This document shows, one piece after another, positions 1 through 5,564 of a DNA stretch of 5,565 nt. The stretch is from contig JAITGR010000143.1 in NCBI GenBank assembly GCA_031280455.1, positions 1 to 5,565 on the forward strand, in the 5' to 3' direction. The notes beneath the pieces are model-generated. The model did no database searches. It was not told where the DNA came from and was given only the letters and a program-made list of their open reading frames with translations. Source of the DNA: Spirochaetaceae bacterium (GTDB lineage Bacteria; Spirochaetota; Spirochaetia; Treponematales; Breznakiellaceae). Made by a program: the position numbers and the translations under genes. Numbering within the stretch: the first letter of the stretch is position 1; each line of letters starts with the position of its first letter.

Positions 1-689
1 TCGGTGATTTCAGTCCCAATCATCGAGCCGCCCCACCCATTGGAAAGGCCGGTTCGAATAGCCTGATGAACGAGCACTTCCGCGTCGGCGGTGTTGCCCA
101 TGTGGGTCATGTGGAGGGAGGTCGCTATCTCGCGGTCGATTGCGCGGGGCATAACGCCTTCTTTTTCCCACAACTCTTGCCGTGCTTTGGGGGCGCGGCG
201 GGTAAATAACTGATAGCCGTCCGGTTTGCCGAATTCCATAAGCCCTACGTTGGCGACATCGTGGGCGACGTCGTAAATGTCGCGGCCTTCTGTTTTGACA
301 TTCCATTCAGCGGCAAGACGCAGCAGTTTTGCCTCGTCCCGAATTTGATAGCTGCCGTCCTTGCGCGCTTCGCGGAGAACATGCAATATCTCGCGCGCGT
401 GGTCGGAGTGGGAAGCAGTCCCCGCGGCCACCATGCGCAGGTAATTCCTGCCCGCGATAGCGTGCGCGTCGGCGCCGCAAATGCCGCGCTTGCCTTTTGC
501 CGACACACGGCAGGGACCCATAGAACAGTTCTTGCAACAGATACCGTCCTCGCCGAATTTACAGTGCGGCGTTTGTTGTTTTACACGGTCTTCGTACGTT
601 TCCGCGCCCGCTTTTACCGCCTGCTCCTTGAGCTTCGCGGTTACCTCTTCCATTTGTTCAATGGTGGTCATGTTTTCAAGATTTTTCAA
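1..689 (-). CDS. cooS: Anaerobic Ni-Fe carbon monoxide dehydrogenase catalytic subunit (CooS), N-terminal part
   Basis: The reading frame is open from the left edge of the window to a TTG at 689-687 and encodes the first 229 residues of a protein that is usually about 630 residues. CooS interconverts CO and CO2 at a Ni-Fe-S C-cluster, with electrons leaving through clusters B and D. It works alone, with a hydrogenase, or with acetyl-CoA synthase. Six cysteines at residues 43, 51, 52, 55, 60 and 71 give the pattern C-x7-C-C-x2-C-x4-C-x10-C, which fits the D- and B-cluster ligands. They are followed by the family-like GADAHAIAGRNYLRMVAAG segment. Near the cut end, THMGNTADAE and NGWGGSMIGTEIT are also typical. 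The C-cluster ligands lie outside the window. The TTG start is chosen because AGGAG sits 10 bases upstream. ATG codons at 671 and 653 are in frame but lack a ribosome site. Its neighbours further left, which would show whether it belongs to an acetyl-CoA pathway cluster, are not visible. Confidence 0.95.
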   Translation of the reverse strand, partial: MKNLENMTTIEQMEEVTAKLKEQAVKAGAETYEDRVKQQTPHCKFGEDGICCKNCSMGPCRVSAKGKRGICGADAHAIAGRNYLRMVAAGTASHSDHAREILHVLREARKDGSYQIRDEAKLLRLAAEWNVKTEGRDIYDVAHDVANVGLMEFGKPDGYQLFTRRAPKARQELWEKEGVMPRAIDREIATSLHMTHMGNTADAEVLVHQAIRTGLSNGWGGSMIGTEIT

Positions 690-699
690 AACATTACTT

Positions 700-704
700 C
701 TCCT
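700..704 (-). promoter_or_regulatory. Ribosome binding site of cooS
   Basis: AGGAG on the minus strand lies 10 bases before the TTG at 689 and 28 bases before the first in-frame ATG at 671, so it favours the TTG start. An ATG at 694 is better spaced (5 bases) but reads only ATG-TTT-TGA, a two-codon frame whose stop overlaps the TTG start. That could be a mini-ORF or chance. Confidence 0.7.
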
Positions 705-730
705 GCTTTCAAGCACCGGACCTGCCCGCC

Positions 731-757
731 GCGTCATACCCGCCATTACGGGCACGC
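731..757. other. Small imperfect hairpin in the cooS leader
   Basis: CCCG (739-742) pairs with CGGG (749-752) across a six-base loop. An outer GCGT (731-734) pairs with ACGC (754-757), leaving an asymmetric internal loop. It lies in the predicted cooS leader about 45 bases before the start codon. No U-tract follows on the minus strand, so it is not an intrinsic terminator, and I recognise no riboswitch core. It may be chance in GC-rich DNA. Confidence 0.2.
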
Positions 758-847
758 CACAGAGCACACCGGTTAAAGTTTAAGCGCGCCCCACAGCACC
801 AGGCTTCAACCCAAAACCGGAAGGCGGCTATCCCAATCACCAATACA

Positions 848-877
848 ATCATACACCACCCGCGCCTATCCTGTCAA
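848..877 (-). promoter_or_regulatory. Sigma70-type promoter for cooS
   Basis: On the minus strand a perfect -35 TTGACA (877-872) is followed by 18 bases and a -10 TATGAT (853-848), five of six consensus positions. Transcription would begin near 841, giving an untranslated leader of about 150 bases. The -35 box overlaps the left arm of the inverted repeat at 874-925, so a protein bound there could block or assist RNA polymerase. Confidence 0.65.
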
Positions 878-925
878 TTGATAGAGCCTGTTGCAAAATT
901 GCAATTTGGGGACAGGCTCAATTGA
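874..925. repeat. Imperfect inverted repeat over the cooS -35 region
   Basis: The right arm at 912-925 (ACAGGCTCAATTGA) is the reverse complement of the left arm at 874-891, apart from four extra bases (TAGA) in the left arm. About 20 bases lie between the arms. The left arm overlaps the cooS -35 box. The right arm starts at the ACA of the candidate rightward -35 box (909-914). This could be a regulator site, a foldback of the nascent RNA, or a remnant of a small dispersed repeat. Confidence 0.55.
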
Positions 926-949
926 ACGAATTATGCTGTTTTTGCAACA
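889..949. repeat. Second inverted repeat, TGTTGCAAAA / TTTTGCAACA
   Basis: TGTTGCAAAA at 889-898 is exactly mirrored by TTTTGCAACA at 940-949, a 10-base perfect match with 41 bases between. The left arm overlaps the end of the other repeat's left arm (874-891), so the two foldings compete. A further TTGCAA at 899-904 gives three copies of this core in about 60 bases. Function unknown. Confidence 0.45.
909..937 (+). promoter_or_regulatory. Candidate promoter for the rightward outer-membrane protein gene
   Basis: A -35-like GGGACA (909-914, four of six consensus positions) is followed by 17 bases and TATGCT (932-937, four of six). Transcription would start near 944, leaving a leader of about 105 bases. 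The match is moderate, and no better pair was found by eye between 870 and 1050. Confidence 0.3.
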
Positions 950-1050
950 TCCCAGCCCCTGACAATCGGCTACCGGCACCCTCCGTGATGCTTGTCATGC
1001 CGCCAGGGCGCGGGCAATGCCATGTTTTTGCGTGATGCGTTCATAGCAAT

Positions 1051-2796
1051 ATGCGAAAATCACTTCAAATTGTAAGCGCGGCGTGGTACGCCGTCAGTAC
1101 CGCTTTGGGCTGTCTTCAGTGTGCGCCGAACGCGGGCTACGCCCTCACTTCCGCGCCGGATTTTGTTGAAAGCAGTCTGCCGCCGCCGGAGAGAAAGCCG
1201 CGTTCCATCTCGCGGGCGGATTTTAACCTGCTCGCGGCAGCCGGCACGGCAGCCGGCGCGGCGGCGCAGCCTACGCCAGCACAGCCGGCGGCGGCACAGA
1301 CAGATGCCCGCGCGGCCGTAAAAAAACGCCGGAGCACAAAGGCCGCCCGCGCAAAAAAAACAGCAAAAGCGCCGCCCGCGCAAAAAACGCCGGCTGCCGG
1401 ACAGTCCGCCGGAACAGAACAAAACATCCCCCAAAAGCACGCGCCGCTTGTACGCGCGGACATAGCTTGGCGGCTATCATGGAATCCAGACAAAGACTTG
1501 ATAAACCGCGCCGACATAAAACTCCACGCGCCGGCTGGTGTGATAGTCCGCGCGCAGTTCTTTGACAAACGGCAAACGCCCCCCTGGGAAGATTCGGCCA
1601 AAACCGTCCAGGATTTTGGCTTCGGGCTGTATCACCACGGCCTCAATTCGCGCCTGCTTTTCGGCGCGGTGCATACCTGGGGACTTGCGAACCGTACCCG
1701 CGGCGTCTGGAACCGCGCACTGCCGTTTACCGAAAACCACGCCATTTCCGGCGCGGACTTAAAAACCACCGTAAGCCTGGAGCCCAAACATTCGTTGTTT
1801 TTCCGCCTTGGGACGCCGGATGCCTGGCCGCTCAATCTGTACGCCGCCGCCGTGCTTGACCACAAGCAACAGCCGGATTTTACGGCAGGTGCCGGTTTTT
1901 CGTTTTCGCAAAAAACAAAACTACGCGCGGAGGCTTCCTATAAGGAACAAACCCTGCCGGAACGCACCATGAGCACCTGGTTTTCGGAAAAAGCCGCGCT
2001 GCCCCAGCGTGATTTTCGCTTTTACGCCGCGTCGCTTGTGTTTACCAATCCGTACATTAGTTTTTCCGGCGACATAGCCCACTCGCAGGCATTTGCCTGG
2101 GGAGAAGGCCTGTACGCCAACGCCGCGCTGCGCTTTGGCTCAAAACCCTGGCGGCTGGAGGTGGCGGCGGAAGGCGCGGACGGGCGTTATCTGGGAAACG
2201 ACGGCACAGCCTGCGGCGCGGGCTTTCGGAGCGGCGCGTTGTTCGAGCTGGCGGGTAAAAGGTCGGCCCTGCTGCGGGCCCGCAGCGAAGTGGTCGCCGC
2301 ACGGCTTGGCGCGCCGTTTTCCCGCAGCACAAGCAAACTGTACGCGCGTCTGCCGGTGATAGGCGGCGGCGGCTTTAACCTTTCGTACATCAGCCTCGCC
2401 TTTGAACGCGACGGCGACGCGCGTACCGACATTCAAGACGGATTCGACCTGGGCGCGGGCTTTCGTGCCGGCCCCTTTCGCCCTTCCGTAAAGTATTCGT
2501 ATGTAGGCCGAACCAGCGCGGAGGCGGGCAGTCCGATAATTCCCTACCCGGACTTCTGGAGCCCGCACGATTTTGTCTCCAGCGCGGTAAGTTTTGATAC
2601 GGCCTTTACCTACTCCATACTGCATGTAAAAGCGCAGTTCGTCTACGAAGAAAGCGCCCAAAACAAAGCCGTCTGGAAAAGCGTGTATTCGGGTGGCTTA
2701 AACTGGAAGTGGGGCGGCGTGAGCGCGAAGTTAAGCGAGCGGGAGTCCGGCGGCTTTGACTGTTCTGTAAGCGCCAATGCGCGGTTTGTTTTTTGA
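1051..2796 (+). CDS. Predicted outer-membrane beta-barrel protein with Ala/Pro/Lys-rich linker, function unknown
   Basis: A 581-residue protein with no function I can name. Residues 1-6 are basic and 7-25 hydrophobic, followed by an Ala-Gly-Tyr-Ala site near residue 31, which looks like a signal peptide. A lipobox-like Leu-Gly-Cys at 19-21 is a weaker lipoprotein alternative. Residues 62-127 form a low-complexity linker rich in Ala, Pro, Gln and then Lys/Arg. From about 132 to the end, short alternating hydrophobic/aromatic strands separated by Gly/Asp/Asn turns suggest a beta-barrel. The chain ends Ala-Arg-Phe-Val-Phe, and a terminal Phe after alternating residues is the usual signal for barrel insertion. 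Segments such as FGFGLYHHGLNSRLLFGAVH (189-208) and TWFSEKAALPQRDFRFYAA (309-327) resemble uncharacterised Treponema proteins, recalled rather than searched. ATG 1051 is the first in-frame Met after a stop at 1033-1035, but it lacks a ribosome site. A pore, adhesin or structural envelope role is possible. Confidence 0.85.
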   Translation: MRKSLQIVSAAWYAVSTALGCLQCAPNAGYALTSAPDFVESSLPPPERKPRSISRADFNLLAAAGTAAGAAAQPTPAQPAAAQTDARAAVKKRRSTKAARAKKTAKAPPAQKTPAAGQSAGTEQNIPQKHAPLVRADIAWRLSWNPDKDLINRADIKLHAPAGVIVRAQFFDKRQTPPWEDSAKTVQDFGFGLYHHGLNSRLLFGAVHTWGLANRTRGVWNRALPFTENHAISGADLKTTVSLEPKHSLFFRLGTPDAWPLNLYAAAVLDHKQQPDFTAGAGFSFSQKTKLRAEASYKEQTLPERTMSTWFSEKAALPQRDFRFYAASLVFTNPYISFSGDIAHSQAFAWGEGLYANAALRFGSKPWRLEVAAEGADGRYLGNDGTACGAGFRSGALFELAGKRSALLRARSEVVAARLGAPFSRSTSKLYARLPVIGGGGFNLSYISLAFERDGDARTDIQDGFDLGAGFRAGPFRPSVKYSYVGRTSAEAGSPIIPYPDFWSPHDFVSSAVSFDTAFTYSILHVKAQFVYEESAQNKAVWKSVYSGGLNWKWGGVSAKLSERESGGFDCSVSANARFVF

Positions 2797-2797
2797 C

Positions 2798-2811
2798 GCG
2801 CCCAAAGGCGC
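2798..2811. other. Compact GC stem-loop between convergent genes
   Basis: GCGCC (2798-2802) and GGCGC (2807-2811) form a perfect five-pair stem with a CAAA loop, filling almost the whole 14-base gap between the two convergent stop codons. Neither strand has a T-run just after the stem; the only T-rich tract (2785-2794) precedes it on the plus strand. It is therefore not a standard intrinsic terminator, although it could stall or protect 3' ends. Confidence 0.3.
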
Positions 2812-4244
2812 TACTGCCGCGCTATCCCCGCAATACGGTAGCCGTTTTTTTGCCGAACCAGCAGCAGCGTATCAAAGCGGCGCACAGGACGCGGCAGCGA
2901 TGCTTCTGCGGCATCCGGTATCGAAAGCACATAGCGCACGTACACAACAAACCCGCCAGCCACGCCGTTATCAGACGGCGCGGAAAATAGCTCCGTAACC
3001 GTTACGGCAAAACCATCCAGCGCCGCGTCGCCGTACAACTGGCGCGTCTTGTTAATAACATGCAGATTGGTACTGATATTCACATCGTCCTGTATAGCCG
3101 CGTCAGGCCGCGCGGCAAGACAGGCCTCCATGCGCGCCGTATCCAGCGCCGCGAACGCCTCGTAGTACGCCCGTGCCACCTCCTCGGGCGGCAGACCTTT
3201 GAGCATGTCGCCCGCCTGCCGCCCCCACGCGGCCAGCGCCGTAAACGCCAGCACCACCAGCGCGAGCACGGCGCACACAGCACAAGTACCGGTATGCGCC
3301 GCGAAAAACCGCCGCGCGCGTACTCGCGACCCCTGGGTACGCAGGTAGGCGCGCCGGGTGCGGCGGTGCTGTTCCCGCTCCGCCGCCGAAAGCTCGCGGC
3401 GGGCAGCGTGGAACACCTCGGCGGCAAACGGCGGCGGCGCGTCGCCGTCCAGCGGACTTCCCGCCAGACAACCGCCGCGGCTTTGACCAGCGGCTTTCCC
3501 GCCGCGCTGATAGAGCGCGCCGTCAATCGCCTGCGCCGCCTGCCGGTCTATACCCGCCGCCGCGAAGGCGAGCGGCTCAAACACCCCAAAGCGCATATCC
3601 GCGTGGAGCAGCGCTTCGCTGTCAGCGCCCCGTTCCGGCGGCCGCACACAAAACGGCGCACAGCCGGCGTACACGGCGTACAGATACGCGGCGGCGGAAA
3701 AATGCAGCGCCGCCCCGCCCGAAAGACCGGGGTGTATCCAGCGCACAACACTGTTCAGGTACGCCGCGTCCCCCAGCGCGCGGCGGGCGGCACGAACCAC
3801 ACCGGCAGGCGGAAAAAAGAGCGCCTGCTCGTCCAGCAGCACACCCGCCGCCTGCAAACTTTCCGCGCCCGGAATGGGCTCCACGCCGTTCCCCAGCGCG
3901 TGCAGGTGAAAGCGGTACCAGCGCTCGAGCGCCGAAAGCGCGGCGGCAGCCGGTTCTTCCAGCAGCGCGTCCAGGGCGCGGCCCGCAAACACCGGCCCAA
4001 AGACGACCATGCGTCCGCGGCGCTCGACCAGCCCTTCGGCCTGCCACCATTCCGTCCGCACAACGCGGCCAGCCTCCCCGCCGTCGTACACAATGCACCC
4101 GCGTTCTTCCAGCAAGGTAGTCTGACGCATACGCGCAAACGCGGCGGGGAGGAGACCGGTGTCAAAGCCGGTTTTAAGGACGCCGCCGTGTTCAAACTGA
4201 AAAAACCAGGATGGCGGACTGCCGGCGCGGGGATCTTCGCTCAT
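2811..4244 (-). CDS. Pseudokinase-like single-pass membrane protein with C-terminal NTF2-like domain (tentative)
   Basis: A 477-residue protein not recognised by name. Residues 1-290 look like a degenerate protein-kinase fold. LLDEQALFFPP (136-146) sits where a kinase has its catalytic and Asp-Phe-Gly strands. HPGLSGGAALHFSAAAYLYA followed by VYAGCAPF (171-198) resembles the segment after the activation loop, where active kinases have an Asp-x-Trp-Ser-Leu-Gly helix and a Gly-x-x-Pro-Phe turn. I see no glycine loop, catalytic His-Arg-Asp or Asp-Phe-Gly, so phosphotransfer is unlikely. A very basic juxtamembrane stretch (about 282-312) precedes one hydrophobic helix (about 319-340). Residues 351-477, with PPEEVARAYYEAFAALD, look like a small extracytoplasmic NTF2/SnoaL-like domain. 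The basic side suggests N-in topology. The ATG overlaps the malic enzyme stop codon as ATGA, with GAGGA 7 bases upstream, so translation is probably coupled. The gene is real; the domain reading is inference. It could transmit an envelope signal. Confidence 0.75.
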   Translation of the reverse strand: MSEDPRAGSPPSWFFQFEHGGVLKTGFDTGLLPAAFARMRQTTLLEERGCIVYDGGEAGRVVRTEWWQAEGLVERRGRMVVFGPVFAGRALDALLEEPAAAALSALERWYRFHLHALGNGVEPIPGAESLQAAGVLLDEQALFFPPAGVVRAARRALGDAAYLNSVVRWIHPGLSGGAALHFSAAAYLYAVYAGCAPFCVRPPERGADSEALLHADMRFGVFEPLAFAAAGIDRQAAQAIDGALYQRGGKAAGQSRGGCLAGSPLDGDAPPPFAAEVFHAARRELSAAEREQHRRTRRAYLRTQGSRVRARRFFAAHTGTCAVCAVLALVVLAFTALAAWGRQAGDMLKGLPPEEVARAYYEAFAALDTARMEACLAARPDAAIQDDVNISTNLHVINKTRQLYGDAALDGFAVTVTELFSAPSDNGVAGGFVVYVRYVLSIPDAAEASLPRPVRRFDTLLLVRQKNGYRIAGIARQ

Positions 4245-5434
4245 ACCGGCGTCCTCGCTGCGCCAGAGTACATGGCGGCGCCAGATTCTCTGGCGGCAGC
4301 GGCAACGGCGCGGGCGACGGCGGGGGCGACGCGCGGGTCAAAGGCGGCGGGTACAACGATGCCGGCGCGCAATTCGTCCGCGCTGGTCAAATCGGCCAGC
4401 GCGCGGGCGGCGGCCAGTTTCATCACGTCGTTTATCTCCCGCGCCCGCACATCCAGCGCGCCGCGAAAAATGCCAGGAAAGGCGAGGACGTTGTTTATCT
4501 GGTTGGGAAAGTCGCTGCGGCCAGAACCGGTGATGGCCGCGCCCGCGCGCCTGGCGGCATCGGGGAAGATTTCGGGGACGGGGTTTGCCAGCGCGAACAC
4601 GATGGCGCCGGCGGCCATGGAAGCGGTCATGGCCTCGGTTACCAGCGCCGCTTTTGATACACCGATAAAAACATCGGCTCCACGAAGGACGGCGGCGAGT
4701 GTGCCGGAACAGGCGCGGCGGTTTACGGCGGCAATCTCCTGTTTTTCGGCGGACAGATGCCCCCTCCCGGGAAAAATCGCGCCGGAACTGTCGCACACAA
4801 TCATATCGGCAACACCGGCTATGACAAGCAGCCGCGCGATGGCGATTCCGGCGGCGCCCGCGCCGTTTATAACAACGCGAATGTCGCCGATTTTTTTGCC
4901 GGTGTACAAGAGGGCGTTCCACAGAGCGGCCAAAACGACTATTGCCGTGCCGTGCTGGTCGTCGTGAAAAACAGGAATGGCGCAGCACCTCTTAAGCCGC
5001 TGTTCAACTTCAAAACAACGCGGCGCGGCTATGTCTTCAAGGTTGATGCCGCCGAATGAATTTTGCAGCAGGTCGACGACGGCCACAATGTCGTCAGGCT
5101 TTTTTGAACCGACACACAGCGGCACCGCGTCCACGCCGCCAAACGCCTTAAAAAGCGCACACTTGCCTTCCATAACAGGCAGCGCGGGCGCAGCGCCCAG
5201 GTCGCCCAGCCCCAGCACCGCCGAGCCGTCGGTAACCACGGCAACCGTATTCCAGCGGCCAGTCAGCTCAAAACTTTTTTCGGCATCGGCGGCAATTGCG
5301 CGGCAGCTCGAAGCGACGCCGGGGGTATACGCCAGCGAGAGCGCCTCCGGCGTGTCCAGCGGCATTTTCGGCCTTGTTTCCAGCTTGCCCCGCCAGAGCG
5401 CGTGCATGCGTAACGATTCTTCAGCGTAATCCAT
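4241..5434 (-). CDS. NAD(P)-dependent malic enzyme (oxaloacetate-decarboxylating malate dehydrogenase)
   Basis: A 397-residue cytoplasmic enzyme converting malate to pyruvate and CO2 with reduction of NAD(P), linking C4 acids to pyruvate and acetyl-CoA. The length suits the short bacterial form. Counting from ATG 5434, the general-acid Tyr is residue 36 in AYTPGVA and the catalytic Lys is residue 91 in PVMEGK. Metal ligands fall at Glu133-Asp134 (NLED) and in FHDDQHGT (156-163). The dinucleotide loop is GAGAAG at 191-196. ANPVPE (283-288) and SDFPNQINNV (307-316) are also diagnostic. Asp215 ends the second Rossmann strand (VCDSSGAI); cofactor preference is unproven. The frame can extend to GTG 5479 or ATG 5464, but family members normally begin close to MDYAEESLRMH, so 5434 is preferred. 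None of the three starts has a Shine-Dalgarno sequence, and a promoter ends 6 bases before 5434. The last codon overlaps the next gene. Confidence 0.96.
   Translation of the reverse strand: MDYAEESLRMHALWRGKLETRPKMPLDTPEALSLAYTPGVASSCRAIAADAEKSFELTGRWNTVAVVTDGSAVLGLGDLGAAPALPVMEGKCALFKAFGGVDAVPLCVGSKKPDDIVAVVDLLQNSFGGINLEDIAAPRCFEVEQRLKRCCAIPVFHDDQHGTAIVVLAALWNALLYTGKKIGDIRVVINGAGAAGIAIARLLVIAGVADMIVCDSSGAIFPGRGHLSAEKQEIAAVNRRACSGTLAAVLRGADVFIGVSKAALVTEAMTASMAAGAIVFALANPVPEIFPDAARRAGAAITGSGRSDFPNQINNVLAFPGIFRGALDVRAREINDVMKLAAARALADLTSADELRAGIVVPAAFDPRVAPAVARAVAAAARESGAAMYSGAARTPV
4252..4256 (-). promoter_or_regulatory. Ribosome binding site of the pseudokinase-like gene
   Basis: GAGGA on the minus strand lies 7 bases before the ATG at 4244 and inside the 3' end of the malic enzyme gene. 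Together with the four-base ATGA overlap it fixes this start and supports co-transcription. Confidence 0.65.
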
Positions 5435-5440
5435 AGCAAA

Positions 5441-5470
5441 ATCATACCGCCGCGCCCTGCCCATTGCCAA
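5441..5470 (-). promoter_or_regulatory. Promoter of the malic enzyme/pseudokinase operon, possibly leaderless
   Basis: On the minus strand TTGGCA (5470-5465, five of six consensus positions) is followed by 18 bases and TATGAT (5446-5441, five of six). The box and spacer length match the cooS promoter exactly at -10. Only six bases (TTTGCT) separate the -10 box from ATG 5434, so transcription would start at or next to the A of the start codon, giving an mRNA with essentially no leader. This agrees with the missing ribosome site. If translation instead started at GTG 5479 this element would lie inside the gene and be a chance match. Confidence 0.5.
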
Positions 5471-5507
5471 GGGAAGCACTGATTAAAGGGCATCGCATAC
5501 AACAAAC

Positions 5508-5564
5508 CACGGAAAAACGCGGAAAGGACACGGAATTGCGGTCTCTTTCCGCGTGGTTTCCGTG
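5508..5564. repeat. Strong inverted repeat made of helically spaced CRCGGAA units
   Basis: CACGGAAA (5508-5515) and CGCGGAAAG (5518-5526) pair with TTTCCGTG (5557-5564) and CTTTCCGCG (5545-5553). This gives 17 paired bases, broken only by an AA/TGG internal loop, around an 18-base loop. CACGGAA recurs in the loop at 5529-5535, so the motif appears three times in one orientation, 10-11 bases apart, and twice in the other. The element lies about 38 bases upstream of the malic enzyme -35 box and may continue past the window edge. Candidates are a dispersed palindromic repeat or small mobile element, a terminator of a gene to the right, or a regulator array. Confidence 0.7.

Larger units (their letters stand above)
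690..1050. other. Divergent intergenic region between cooS and the outer-membrane protein gene
   Basis: This 361-base gap separates two divergent genes and is visibly less GC-rich in its middle (about 840-950) than its flanks. It holds the cooS promoter and leader, a candidate promoter for the rightward gene, two interleaved inverted repeats, and a short palindrome TTAAAGTTTAA at 773-783 inside the cooS leader. No convincing small gene is seen. Bases 950-1050 show nothing recognisable and no Shine-Dalgarno sequence before the ATG at 1051. Confidence 0.6.

Noticed and set aside
261..776. Plus-strand open frame of 171 codons across cooS
   Set aside because: It lies opposite a confidently identified cooS reading frame and shows no motif or ribosome site.
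731..840. Possible riboswitch in the cooS leader
   Set aside because: The leader is long enough and has small hairpins, but no cobalamin, molybdenum-cofactor, nickel-cobalt or other conserved core could be matched by eye.
1137..1601. Minus-strand Cys/Arg/Ala-rich open frame
   Set aside because: It mirrors the Ala/Pro/Lys linker codons of the barrel gene; the composition is that of a shadow frame.
2140..2661. Minus-strand open frame of 173 codons inside the barrel gene
   Set aside because: The plus-strand frame runs on unbroken to a barrel-type C-terminus, and this one has no recognisable feature.
2798..2811. Bidirectional intrinsic terminator between the convergent genes
   Set aside because: The stem is only five pairs and no T-run follows it on either strand.
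3060..4967. Open frame of 635 codons on the plus strand, opposite the pseudokinase and malic enzyme genes
   Set aside because: It is antisense to two genes with clear coding signals, spans their junction, and its product is an Arg/Ala-rich low-complexity chain with no domain. Long shadow frames are expected in GC-rich DNA.
5435..5479. Extended malic enzyme N-terminus from GTG 5479 or ATG 5464
   Set aside because: The extra 10-15 residues are not family-like, lack a ribosome site, and overlap the best promoter.
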